Assembly: GCF_037081675.1 (NCBI RefSeq)
Contig: NZ_JAZAQL010000001.1
Span: forward strand, 1,116,001 to 1,180,000
Reading direction: 5' to 3'
DNA: 64,000 bases
Source of the DNA: Halorubellus litoreus
GTDB lineage: Archaea > Halobacteriota > Halobacteria > Halobacteriales > Natrialbaceae
A program made the translations under genes and the position numbers. Within the stretch, counting starts at the first letter, position 1; the number at the start of each line of letters is the position of its first letter. Positions 50,827 through 59,258 of this stretch are shown piece after piece. The notes under the pieces are model-generated. The model was given only the letters and a program-made list of their open reading frames with translations. It was not told the origin of the DNA and searched no databases.

Positions 50827-51095
50827 AGTCTATCACCCGGACGAGTCGGGCTTAAATCTTGCCACACTCGGTCGGTTGCCCGCTCCCCTCTTGCGAGAAT
50901 CCTCCCGGAGTTGAGCGTTTCCGGGTTCGGGCGGGCTGCCTTCGTGCGATTCACGACCGAGTCGACGCCCGCTCGCGACCGCGATACGCATCCGAGTAGT
51001 CCACCAGTTCCGCGTCGCGCACGACCACCCGTCGTAGCCTGCGGTTGCTCGGCGAGTCGGCGCGTAGAGGAAGGCTACCGGGGTCGAAAGGTGTG

Positions 51096-51110
51096 GTACG
51101 TTTATGTACC
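51096..51110 (+). promoter_or_regulatory. TATA element inside a palindrome
   Basis: GGTACGTTTATGTACC has arms GGTAC/GTACC around TTTAT. It lies 24-38 bp before the ATG at 51134, the right place for a leaderless transcript, which supports that start over an ATG at 51104 that would fall inside the TATA region. A repressor could bind over it. Confidence 0.5.
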
Positions 51111-51133
51111 GTGAGGGGTTGAGTGTCTCCGTG

Positions 51134-51748
51134 ATGGACCGCAAGACCGAGGAACTGCGTGACATCTTCATGGACGTCGCCGGTGACGACACCGTCACCG
51201 AGTCCCAGGAGGAGTCCCGTGGCTCCCTCACAGACCGCCCAGACGTCGACGCCGCCCTCCACGACATCGTCGAGACGCTCCGGGACCGCTACGGGTTCGG
51301 GACCGACCTCGACGACGACGAACTCGTCGAGCTCGTCCAGCTCGTCTACGACGACGTGGACGACGACGCCATCGCGAGCGAGCTCGACGCCGACGTCGAC
51401 GCGTTCGAGGTGTTCGTCGCCCGCACCGACTGTCACCTCGTCGACGACAGCGACCTCCCCGCCGAAGCCGACCTCGACGACGACAGCGACCCTCTCACCG
51501 TCCTCCGCGAGGCGCGCGAGGACGACCTGGACGCCGTCGCGGACGCGTTCGACGTCGACGAACGCACCGCCCGGAAGTACGTGCTCGCGCTCGACGCCAG
51601 GGAGCGTTCGCGCGCCGCGAACGACCGGTACCGGGACGCGTTCGACGACGTCCTCACGGACGCAGCGCTCTCGACGAACCTCGACGACGCCCGCGAGGAC
51701 GGCCTCGACGAGGCGACCGAGGGGATGGAGGTCGACGTCGACTTCTAG
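51134..51748 (+). CDS. conditioned medium-induced protein 4-like
   Basis: A 204-aa very acidic soluble protein from the ATG at 51134. The start MDRKTEELRDIFMDVAGDDT and VTESQEESRGSLTD match my memory of the haloarchaeal family annotated as conditioned medium-induced protein 4, named from a density- or medium-induced gene. A probable small DNA-binding-like helical motif (DLDAVADAFDVDERTARKYV) lies near residue 140. Function not established. Confidence 0.65.
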   Translation: MDRKTEELRDIFMDVAGDDTVTESQEESRGSLTDRPDVDAALHDIVETLRDRYGFGTDLDDDELVELVQLVYDDVDDDAIASELDADVDAFEVFVARTDCHLVDDSDLPAEADLDDDSDPLTVLREAREDDLDAVADAFDVDERTARKYVLALDARERSRAANDRYRDAFDDVLTDAALSTNLDDAREDGLDEATEGMEVDVDF

Positions 51749-51835
51749 CCCGCGACGCGCCGCCAGCCACCACGACGCCGCCCGCATCGACGACCACGCC
51801 CCGCGGTTTTTGTACGAGACCGCGCGAACGTCGGC

Positions 51836-52498
51836 GTGCTCGCGTTCAGCGACCTCCGGACAGCCGCGTACTGCCCGCGCCAGCTCTGGTACGCTCGCCA
51901 GCGCGACGACCGGTCACCGCCGGAGCGCGTCGACGCGGTCCGCGACCTCGCGACCCGGTACGACGACGCGCTCGCGGACCCCGAAGCGGTCGACGTCAGC
52001 CTGCTGGACGTCCCCGTCGAGACGTGGCGCGAGCGCGTCCGGGGCGTCCGCGAGCGCGAACCGCGGTTCCCGGACCTCTGCGACCCCGCAGGGACCGACG
52101 TCTTCCTCTCGGGCCGCGAGTGCCACGGCGTCGCGTCGAAGGTGCTCCCGGACCCGCCGCTACCCGCGCTGGTCTCACCCGGGAAGCCGCCCGAGCAGGG
52201 CGTCTGGGAGCCCCACGCGGTGTGGGCGGTCGCGGCGGCGAAGGCGCTCGCGTGGGAGCGCCAGACCAGGGTCGACGAGGCCATCGTCGAGTACCCCGCG
52301 TACGGCGTGGTGCGGCGAGTCCGCCTCACCACCCGGAAGAAGGCGGCGTACCGGGACGCGATACGGACCGTTCGGGACCTGGGCGCGCCGCCCGAGCGAC
52401 TCACGGGCGACGCCGCGTCGAAGTGCGAGCCCTGCCAGTACGCCGAGGAGTGCGGCGTCCGGACGAGCACGCTCCGGTCGCGGCTCACCGGGCGCTGA
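51836..52498 (+). CDS. Cas4/Dna2-like nuclease-family protein, catalytic residues apparently missing
   Basis: A 220-aa protein from a GTG. The Fe-S cluster Cys are as in Cas4: AAYCPRQLWY near the start and CEPCQYAEECG near the end. The nuclease centre is degenerate: the position of the catalytic Asp reads GVASKV and the usual ExK strand reads LVSPGKPPEQGVW. I recall this as a haloarchaeal orphan Cas4-like group. No CRISPR array or cas genes are in the window. The last codons and stop are tandemly repeated downstream. Confidence 0.7.
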   Translation: MLAFSDLRTAAYCPRQLWYARQRDDRSPPERVDAVRDLATRYDDALADPEAVDVSLLDVPVETWRERVRGVREREPRFPDLCDPAGTDVFLSGRECHGVASKVLPDPPLPALVSPGKPPEQGVWEPHAVWAVAAAKALAWERQTRVDEAIVEYPAYGVVRRVRLTTRKKAAYRDAIRTVRDLGAPPERLTGDAASKCEPCQYAEECGVRTSTLRSRLTGR

Positions 52499-52540
52499 CC
52501 CCGCGGCTCACCGGGCGCTGACCCCGCGGCTCACCGGAGG
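52481..52540. repeat. 23-bp tandem repeat of the Cas4-like gene tail
   Basis: CGGCTCACCGGGCGCTGACC plus CCG (23 bp) occurs at 52481-52503 and 52504-52526, and partially from 52527. The first copy contains the final codons and TGA stop (52496-52498) of the Cas4-like gene. Confidence 0.92.
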
Positions 52541-52567
52541 ATGACTCGGACTTCCGTCGCGACTCAC

Positions 52568-52933
52568 TTAGCACGGCGAGACGTTCGTCCCGCTGACCCG
52601 CCGGGTTTCGTTCTCGGTGACGAGGTACGTGGCGTCGGTCGCCACGTCGGCCTCCTCGTCGTCGGTCGCGTACGAGAGCGGGTGCGTGACGTTCACGTAG
52701 ACGCCGTCGGCGGTCCGATTCAGGACCGTCGCCTCCTCGTCGATGCCGACGTACGAGGTGAGACTCCAGCTCTCGACGCAGGACGCGTTCTCGAAGCGCT
52801 CGGTGATGGACGCTTCCTCGGCGTCGAGCGCTCGTTCGGTCGCGTCGTCGTTCGAGACGCCGCCAGCGGTCAGGCAGCCGGCGGTCGCGAGGACGACCAG
52901 GAGACAGCAAGAGACGCGAGTCAGTCCACGCAT
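52568..52933 (-). CDS. small lipoprotein, unknown
   Basis: A 121-aa protein. A Sec-type lipoprotein signal (RVSCCLLVVLATAGC) precedes a mature domain of about 100 residues with two further Cys (ASCVESWSL and the C-terminal VSPC) that could form a disulfide outside the cell. I do not recognise the family. Confidence 0.6.
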   Translation of the reverse strand: MRGLTRVSCCLLVVLATAGCLTAGGVSNDDATERALDAEEASITERFENASCVESWSLTSYVGIDEEATVLNRTADGVYVNVTHPLSYATDDEEADVATDATYLVTENETRRVSGTNVSPC

Positions 52934-53055
52934 CGACCGGTTCGTCGACCGGTTCGCATGAGTATCTTCTGTCGCAGCGACCCGCAGGGCGGTGCTCGTC
53001 GAACCACGCGGCGACAGGTAGGTCAGTGCTCTCGAACCGCGTCGCGCTCGGGCGG

Positions 53056-53673
53056 TCAGTGTGCGTCGAGCCAGGCTTCGATGGCGCCGGCGAGCGCGCC
53101 CTCGCGGACGATCTCGCCGGTCGTCGGGTCGACGACGGTGCTCTCGGCGCCGTCGGTACGGCCGCCGTCGAGCACGCTACTGACCGCGTCCAGGAACTCG
53201 GGGTCGAGGTCGTCGGGGTGGCGGACGCTCGGCTCGCCCGAACGGTTCGCGCTCGTCGCCGTCACTGGAGTGCCGGCGGCCGCGTAGAGGTCGAGCGCGA
53301 GGTCGTGCGCGGGAACGCGGACGCCGACGGTGTCGCCGCCGGCGACGAGGACGTCCGGGACGTGGTCCGCTCGCTCGCAGAGCACGGTGACGGGGCCGGG
53401 GAGGAACGCGCGCATGAACGCCATCGTGTGGTCGTCGGCGTGCACGTGCTCGCGGGCGGCGGCGACGCTCTGCACGCCGAGCGAGAGCGGTTCCGAGCGG
53501 TCCCGGCCCTTCGCGTCGAACGCACGCTCGACGGCGTCGGCGTTCAGTGCGTCCGCCCCGAGGCCGTACACGGTCTCCGTCGGGTACACGACGAGGTCGC
53601 CCGCTTGGACCGCTGCGGCGGCCGCGGCGACGCTGTCGCCGGGTTCGTCCACGGACTGGTTCCCTCGAGTCAT
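53056..53673 (-). CDS. threonylcarbamoyl-AMP synthase (Sua5/YrdC/YwlC)
   Basis: A 205-aa protein. VVYPTETVYGLGADALNADA is the nucleotide-binding start, followed by AKGRDRSEPLSLGV, LPGPVTVLCERAD and VTATSANRSGEPSVRHPDDL. It makes threonylcarbamoyl-AMP for the t6A modification of tRNAs. It is the single-domain form without the extra Sua5 domain. Monocistronic, minus strand. Confidence 0.92.
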   Translation of the reverse strand: MTRGNQSVDEPGDSVAAAAAAVQAGDLVVYPTETVYGLGADALNADAVERAFDAKGRDRSEPLSLGVQSVAAAREHVHADDHTMAFMRAFLPGPVTVLCERADHVPDVLVAGGDTVGVRVPAHDLALDLYAAAGTPVTATSANRSGEPSVRHPDDLDPEFLDAVSSVLDGGRTDGAESTVVDPTTGEIVREGALAGAIEAWLDAH

Positions 53674-53765
53674 CGCGTGAACGTACCGCGAGGAAGCGGA
53701 ATAAACTGCTGGTTCGAACCGTCAGTGTAGCGGTTCGCGACGGTCAGGACACCGGCAGTGGCCCG

Positions 53766-54284
53766 TCACTGCTCGTCGAGCGCTCCCGCGATCTCGTCGT
53801 ACGGCGGGAAGTCCGGCCACTCGCTCGCGGCCCACGCGTACTCGACGGTGCGCTCCTCGTCGAGCAGGAACACGCTCGGCCGCGGTTCGGTGACGCCAGT
53901 CATCCCGTCGAGGTCGTGGACGACGCCGTACGCCTCCGCGACGCCGTTCTGCGGGTCGCTGAATATCGGGTAGTCGATGCCGCGGTCCCGTATCGTCTCG
54001 GTGGTGTCGTAGGGGTCGCTGATGGTGACGCCCACGATGGAGACGTCGTGGTCGGCCTCCCAGTCGCGCTCGCGGAGCTCGTTCCACGTGTACGTCGCCG
54101 GGAACGCGCCGTTCATCGTCGTGAACACGAGCAATACTGGCCCCTCCTCGGTCAGGTCGTCGAGGCTGCGATCCTCCCAGAACTCGTCGGTGACGAGCGG
54201 TCGCGTGAACGCCGGCGCGGTGTCGCCCACCTCGGGGTGGTCGGCCTCGGGGAGGTCCACGACGTCGAAGTCGAGGTCGACCAT
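53766..54284 (-). CDS. redoxin-domain protein lacking the peroxidatic cysteine
   Basis: A 172-aa AhpC/TSA-type protein. Where the family has the TxxC active site it reads LLVFTTMNGAFPATYTWNEL, with no Cys; the protein has no Cys anywhere. The rest is intact (VGVTISDPYDTTETIRDRGI and DYPIFSDPQNGVAEAYGV). It cannot work as a normal peroxiredoxin. It overlaps the glutaredoxin gene upstream by one base (ATGA), so the pair is co-expressed. Confidence 0.8.
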   Translation of the reverse strand: MVDLDFDVVDLPEADHPEVGDTAPAFTRPLVTDEFWEDRSLDDLTEEGPVLLVFTTMNGAFPATYTWNELRERDWEADHDVSIVGVTISDPYDTTETIRDRGIDYPIFSDPQNGVAEAYGVVHDLDGMTGVTEPRPSVFLLDEERTVEYAWAASEWPDFPPYDEIAGALDEQ

Positions 54285-54616
54285 CAGGCGTCACCCCCGT
54301 CGGTCGCGGCGTCTGCGCCGTCGTCGGTCTCGACGTCTCTGCCGCCGTCGGTCGCCGCACGCTCGTCGCCGTACGTCGCGCGCAGGTACTCGACGATGTT
54401 CGCGGACTCGCTCATCGTCACGCCCGTCGCCTCGTCGACGAGCGCGGGCGCCGTGCGACTGCCGCTGACGCGCTGGATGACGTTCCGCCGCGAATGCAGC
54501 GGTTCGACGAACCGCGAGCGATACTCGAGGTCGTACTCGTCGAGCACGCGCACCACGCGCTCGCAGAACGGGCACGCCTGCAGTCGATAGAGCGTGATCT
54601 GGGGGTCCTCGTCCAT
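54284..54616 (-). CDS. glutaredoxin-family protein
   Basis: A 110-aa protein (ATG at 54616). The active site is ITLYRLQACPFCERVVRVLD (CPFC); SGSRTAPALVDEATGVTMSE holds the cis-Pro and glutathione-type site of the GST-N/Grx fold. A disordered Asp/Gly-rich tail follows. In haloarchaea it would serve gamma-glutamylcysteine rather than glutathione. Its stop overlaps the start of the Cys-less redoxin gene, suggesting a functional pair. Confidence 0.85.
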   Translation of the reverse strand: MDEDPQITLYRLQACPFCERVVRVLDEYDLEYRSRFVEPLHSRRNVIQRVSGSRTAPALVDEATGVTMSESANIVEYLRATYGDERAATDGGRDVETDDGADAATDGGDA

Positions 54617-54879
54617 ACGCGTACTCGGAGAGCACGCGACTAAGGGGCTTGGGACGCGGCAGGCAACAGCGCAACGCAGCAAGCGAGAGTGCAGCGCAGG
54701 CAGCACAAACTGGCAGGCGGCGGGCGAGAGTCCTCGCGGCGAGCCACGCGAACGCGCCGCCGAGCGAGGTGGCCACGGGCGGTCGCCATCGGTCGCGAGG
54801 GCGACGGCGCGCAATCTGCCGGTCAGTTCGGGGGACAAGAAAAGAGTTAATCCGGCAGGATACCAAGGTTCGGCGTTGA

Positions 54880-56280
54880 ATGGGTTCATCGCTTAGTGCT
54901 GTATCCCTGGCGACGGCCAGCTGGACCGTCCCGTTCCTCGGTATCGAGCTGGGACAGACCGCCATCGCTGTACTCGGCAGTCTCACGATTCTCGTGCTCA
55001 TCGTGCTCTCGGCGTTCTTCTCGTCGTCGGAGATCGCGATGTTCTCGCTCGCCGCACACCGCATCGACGCGCTCGTCGAAGACGGGCGGTACGGCGCGGA
55101 AACCGTCAAGGAACTGAAGGACGACCCCCACCGGTTGCTCGTCACCATCCTCGTCGGGAACAACATCGTGAACATCGCGATGTCGTCCATCGCGACCGGG
55201 CTGCTCGTTGCGCTCGGCGCGAATCAGGGCGAGGCTGTCTTCTTCGCGACGTTCGGCATCACGGCGCTCGTGCTCCTGTTCGGAGAGAGCGCGCCGAAGT
55301 CCTACGCGGTCGAGAACACCGAGTCGTGGGCGCTCCGCATCGCGAAGCCGCTGAAGGTCTCCGAGTTCGTCCTCCTCCCGCTCATCGTCCTCTTCGACTA
55401 CCTCACGCGTATCGTGAACAAGGTCACGGGCGGCCGCTCGGCCATCGAGACGAGCTACGTGACCCGCGACGAGATACAGGACATGATCGAGACCGGGGAG
55501 CGCGAGGGCGTCATCGAGGAGGATGAACGCGAGATGCTCCAGCGCATCTTCCGGTTCAATAACACCATCGCGAAGGAAGTGATGACGCCGCGCCTCGACA
55601 TGGACGCCATCTCGAAGGAGGCACCCATCGAGGAAGCCATCCAGCAGTGTATCCACGGTGGCCACGCGCGCCTCCCCGTCTACGAAGGGAGTCTGGACAA
55701 CATCATCGGCGTCGTCCACATCCGCGACCTCGTCCGCGACCTGAACTACGGCGAGAACGGCGACCTGGAGCTCGGCGACCTCATCCAGCCGACGCTGCAC
55801 GTCCCCGAGTCGAAGAACGCCGACGAACTCATGGCGGAGATGCGCGAGAACCGCATGCACATGGTCATCGTCATCGACGAGTTCGGCACCACCGAGGGCC
55901 TCGTGACGATGGAGGACATGATCGAGGAGATCGTCGGCGAGATCCTCGAGGGCGAGGAGGAGGAACCCATCGAGCAGGTGAGCGAGGACGAGGTCCTCGT
56001 CAAGGGCGAGGTGAACATCGAGGAGGTCAACGAGTTCCTCGACATCGAGCTCCCGGAGGGCGAGGAGTTCGAGACCATCGCGGGCTTCATCTTCAATCGC
56101 TCCGGGCGCCTCGTCGAGGAGGGCGAGGTGATGGAGTACGGGCGCGTCCGCATCACGGTCGAGCAGGTGGAGAACACGCGCATCATGAAGGCGCGGTTGA
56201 CGCTCCTCCCCGAGGAGGAGGCGAACGACGAACCGGACGCGGACGCGGACGTCGAACCCGGCGAAGTCCCGACCGAGTGA
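54880..56280 (+). CDS. CNNM/CorC-type transporter (DUF21-CBS-CorC_HlyC)
   Basis: A 466-aa protein. DUF21 membrane domain with four hydrophobic segments (LVLIVLSAFFSSSEIAMFSL early on), then two CBS domains (VMTPRLDMDAISKEAPIEEA and later HMVIVIDEFGTTEGLVTMED), and a CorC_HlyC domain near the C-terminus. It is a magnesium/cobalt efflux-related protein. The promoter AAGAAAAGAGTTAATCC lies about 30 bp before the ATG. Confidence 0.88.
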   Translation: MGSSLSAVSLATASWTVPFLGIELGQTAIAVLGSLTILVLIVLSAFFSSSEIAMFSLAAHRIDALVEDGRYGAETVKELKDDPHRLLVTILVGNNIVNIAMSSIATGLLVALGANQGEAVFFATFGITALVLLFGESAPKSYAVENTESWALRIAKPLKVSEFVLLPLIVLFDYLTRIVNKVTGGRSAIETSYVTRDEIQDMIETGEREGVIEEDEREMLQRIFRFNNTIAKEVMTPRLDMDAISKEAPIEEAIQQCIHGGHARLPVYEGSLDNIIGVVHIRDLVRDLNYGENGDLELGDLIQPTLHVPESKNADELMAEMRENRMHMVIVIDEFGTTEGLVTMEDMIEEIVGEILEGEEEEPIEQVSEDEVLVKGEVNIEEVNEFLDIELPEGEEFETIAGFIFNRSGRLVEEGEVMEYGRVRITVEQVENTRIMKARLTLLPEEEANDEPDADADVEPGEVPTE

Positions 56281-56356
56281 CAGCGCGTCGGGGCGCTCGC
56301 TCCAGCCGAGTGCCTCTCCACCAGCTTTTTTCAGTCTTTAGGTCCCCGAGTTGAAC

Positions 56357-56680
56357 GTGACGTCTCGTACTGGTGTGGACGACGGTCCGGGGCTCGGGCG
56401 GATGTACAGGTTGCTCGCGGGTGGTATCGGACTCGGTGCACTCGGGTTCGTGCTCGTCGGTGCGACGATGGGCGTCGGTGAGCCCGGCGTCGTCGCGAAG
56501 TCGGGGCTCGCGCTCCTGGGCGCGGGGTTCGCGATGGTCGGGTACGGGCTCGTCCGATACCGCGAGCCGGTCGCGGCGACGGACTCGCGGTACGACTACG
56601 GGCCGGTGACCATCGCGACGTTCGGCGTCGTGGCCGTCGCCGCCGGCGTCGCGCTCGGGTACGCTGCGGTCGTCGCGTGA
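56357..56680 (+). CDS. small membrane protein, paralogue of 56789 gene
   Basis: A 107-aa protein from a GTG (a TTG two codons earlier is possible). Two hydrophobic hairpins are joined by the segment VGYGLVRYREPV. The promoter CTTTTTTCAGTCTTTAGG ends about 15 bp before. It resembles the next gene in length, topology and the GYGLVRYR motif. Family not recognised. Confidence 0.65.
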   Translation: MTSRTGVDDGPGLGRMYRLLAGGIGLGALGFVLVGATMGVGEPGVVAKSGLALLGAGFAMVGYGLVRYREPVAATDSRYDYGPVTIATFGVVAVAAGVALGYAAVVA

Positions 56681-56788
56681 CCGACCCGGACGCCTCGAAC
56701 CGCGTTCCGTCGGCGGCCGCATCGCTCGTCCCGACGGTCGCAGCACCGGAAGCCAGAGTTTTTTACGGAGACGTTAGCCACGTATCGT

Positions 56789-57106
56789 ATGGCGAGTCGA
56801 GAGGCTCCGTTGGGGCGGTTCAAGGTGCTGTGGATGGGCGGGTTCGCGGCCGCGTTCGTCGGCATGTTCGTCGGGCTGGGTGCGCCCGACGGCAGTCAGT
56901 ACGCGGCCGTCGAGCGCCTCGGGTTCCTGATAGCGGCGCTCGGGTGGGGGAGCACGGGGTACGGCCTCGTCCGCTATCGCGACGCGCTCGCGGCCGTCGA
57001 GGGGCACCCGCGGAGCGTGTACGGGAGTTCGACGACGACGAACGTCCTGACGAGCGTCCCCTTGTTCTGGTTCGCGTCGGCGTTCGCCGCCGGCGCCGTC
57101 CTGTGA
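56789..57106 (+). CDS. small membrane protein, paralogue of 56357 gene
   Basis: A 105-aa protein with four hydrophobic segments and STGYGLVRYRDALAAVEG in the middle loop, the same motif as in the preceding gene, suggesting an old tandem duplication. AGAGTTTTTTACGG at about 56755-56768 may be its promoter. Its 3' end meets the convergent PiT gene 4 bp away. Confidence 0.65.
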   Translation: MASREAPLGRFKVLWMGGFAAAFVGMFVGLGAPDGSQYAAVERLGFLIAALGWGSTGYGLVRYRDALAAVEGHPRSVYGSSTTTNVLTSVPLFWFASAFAAGAVL

Positions 57107-57110
57107 CCGA

Positions 57111-58304
57111 CTACAGGAGGAGTACGTCGACGAGCCAGAAGCCGGCGTAGGCGACCACGAAGGAGAGGACGAGCGAGCCGATCCACGCGGCGACGGTCTT
57201 CAGCATCTTCTCGCGGCTGACGCCGCTGGAGCCGGCGGCGTACCCGCTGCCGACGATGGTCGAGACGATGATCTCGTTGAACGAGACGGGGACGCCGAGG
57301 AAGATGGCGACCTGCGCGATACTGAACGCGGGGATGAGCGCGGCGATGGAGCGGCGTGGGCCGAGCGACGAGTAGTCCTGACTGAGTGCCTTGATCATCC
57401 GGGGGGCGCCCGTCCACGAGCCGACGAGGAGGCCGAGGCCGCCGGCGAGCAGCAGGACGGTGAGCGGGAGGACGACGGCCTGCCCTTCGCCGACGAGGGG
57501 CGTGAGCGGGCCGATGGCGAGGCCGACCTGGCTGCCGCCCGCGGAGAACGCGACGAGGCCGCCGAGCGCGACGAGGAAGTGCTGTTGGCCGGCGGCCTCG
57601 TCCGCCCGGAGGTCGAGCGCGAGCACGCCGGCGACCGCGAGCGCGACCGCGGCCGTGACCGCGAGGACGCCAGTGGTCGACGCGACGCCGAGCGCGTCGG
57701 CGACGGCGGCGGCCATGGATCGCGTCTCGCCTTCCGGGCCGAGGAGCGTGAACCCGATGTTCGCGACGATGGCGCCGACGATGGCGGCGAGAACGGGGAC
57801 GACGACGCGCTCGCTGACGCCCTCGGCGCGTAGGAGTCGAGCAGTCGTGTACGCGACGAACCCGCCGACGAACGGGATGGAGACCCAGACCGCGACGAGT
57901 TCCTGGTACTTCGATATCGCGGGGTCGCCGCCCATCGCGAGGCCGACGCCGACGACCGCGCCCGTGACGGTGAACGCGGTCGCGATCGGGTAGCCCGTGT
58001 AGACGCCGAACGCGACGAGGACGGCGGCGACGAGCAAGCCGACGGTCGCGGCTTCGGCCGACAGCGCGGTGTTCAAGACGAGTTCGGACCCGACGGCCTC
58101 GGTGACGTTCGCGCCCTGGAGGACGGCGCCGGCGAACCCGAGGATGCCGACGACGAACCCGGCGCGCATCACGCCGATGGCGTTCGCGCCGACCGCGGGC
58201 GCGAACGGCGTCGACCCCGAGGACCCGGCGCCGATCGTCCACGCCATGAACAGACTCGCGAGTCCGGCGACCGCGAGCGTGGCGAGCGTGCCGGCGTCCA
58301 CCAT
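57111..58304 (-). CDS. PiT-family inorganic phosphate transporter
   Basis: A 397-aa protein with about ten hydrophobic segments. The two inverted signatures are FAPAVGANAIGVMRAGFVVG (first half) and NEIIVSTIVGSGYAAGSSGV (second half), typical of haloarchaeal PiT proteins, with Asn-Ala in place of the usual Asn-Asp in the first. It carries out cation-coupled phosphate uptake. No phoU-like gene is adjacent. Confidence 0.85.
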   Translation of the reverse strand: MVDAGTLATLAVAGLASLFMAWTIGAGSSGSTPFAPAVGANAIGVMRAGFVVGILGFAGAVLQGANVTEAVGSELVLNTALSAEAATVGLLVAAVLVAFGVYTGYPIATAFTVTGAVVGVGLAMGGDPAISKYQELVAVWVSIPFVGGFVAYTTARLLRAEGVSERVVVPVLAAIVGAIVANIGFTLLGPEGETRSMAAAVADALGVASTTGVLAVTAAVALAVAGVLALDLRADEAAGQQHFLVALGGLVAFSAGGSQVGLAIGPLTPLVGEGQAVVLPLTVLLLAGGLGLLVGSWTGAPRMIKALSQDYSSLGPRRSIAALIPAFSIAQVAIFLGVPVSFNEIIVSTIVGSGYAAGSSGVSREKMLKTVAAWIGSLVLSFVVAYAGFWLVDVLLL

Positions 58305-58388
58305 TTCGTATGGGTTCGAGTGTGGGACGATACAAGTAGGCGTCGCCTCCGGCGTCGACGACCTCGAGATGTGGATTGGGGCGTGCAG

Positions 58389-59132
58389 TCAGCGCTCGCG
58401 GTCGCTGGCGTCGTGGACGATGGAGAAGAGGACGTCGTCGCCACCGACGCTGACGGGCGTGGAGTAGACGTCGACGGCGCGGACCTCGCCGTCGGCGAGT
58501 TCGTGCTCGAACTCGAAGTGGTTCTCGTCGCCGGCGTCCGCGGCGGCGCGACGGGCGGCGACCTCCTCGGGCGGAAGGGCGTTGATGTCGTCGACGCGAC
58601 GGTCGGTGAACGCGTCGGCGTCGTACCCGTAGAACTCGCGGGCGGCGTGGTTCGCGCGCTCGATGCGGCCGGTGTCGGGGTCGACGAGCAGCATCGGGGA
58701 GGCGTGCTCCTCGAAGATCGCTTCGAAGCGGTCGGCGCGCTCGCGGAGTTCGCGCTGCGCGCGGTACTCGGAGACCGCGCGTTCGACGCGGTTCGCGAGC
58801 AGCGTCCACGCGTCCGCACCGCCCTTCTGGACGTAGTCGCTGACGCCCGCGGAGATGGCGGTGCTCGCCACTTCCTCGCTGCCTTTGCCCGTGAACAGGA
58901 CGAAGGGCACGTCGGGGTCGTGGTCGCGGACGCGTTCGAGGAACTCGAGGCCGTCGCACGACGGCATGTCGTAGTCGCAGACGACGCACTCGACGTCGTC
59001 GAGCGCGTCGAGTGCCGCGTCGGGGTCGGCGTACGTGCGCACGTCGAGGTCCTTCCGTTCGAGGAATCGTTCGGCGAGGTCGAGGAACGCCTCGTCGTCG
59101 TCGAGGTGCGCGACGATCGGCTGCTCGACCAT
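58389..59132 (-). CDS. response regulator receiver-PAS protein
   Basis: A 247-aa protein (ATG at 59132). The receiver domain runs from IVAHLDDDEAFLDLAERFLE through the phospho-acceptor ECVVCDYDMPSCDGLEF to VPFVLFTGKGSEEV and ISAGVSDYVQKGG. A PAS domain follows at about residues 130-240 (FEAIFEEHASPMLLVDPDTG). There is no kinase or output domain. Haloarchaea have many such proteins; the partner kinase is not in the window. Confidence 0.85.
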   Translation of the reverse strand: MVEQPIVAHLDDDEAFLDLAERFLERKDLDVRTYADPDAALDALDDVECVVCDYDMPSCDGLEFLERVRDHDPDVPFVLFTGKGSEEVASTAISAGVSDYVQKGGADAWTLLANRVERAVSEYRAQRELRERADRFEAIFEEHASPMLLVDPDTGRIERANHAAREFYGYDADAFTDRRVDDINALPPEEVAARRAAADAGDENHFEFEHELADGEVRAVDVYSTPVSVGGDDVLFSIVHDASDRER

Positions 59133-59258
59133 ACTCGGTCGAGCGCGCGCCGCGACAAAGAAGTTCGGGGGGAGATACGTCGGGTCGACGGTCGTCGCGT
59201 CCACCCTGACCTTCGAACCCGAACGTTCGAGTGGCGGCCGGGCGAACCGCTCGCGTCC

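Noticed and set aside
51836..52498. Part of a CRISPR-Cas locus
   Set aside because: No other cas gene or repeat-spacer array is nearby; the nuclease residues are missing.
57111..58304. PiT and the orphan PstS as one phosphate system
   Set aside because: They are 42 kb apart and PiT transporters do not use a PstS-type binding protein.
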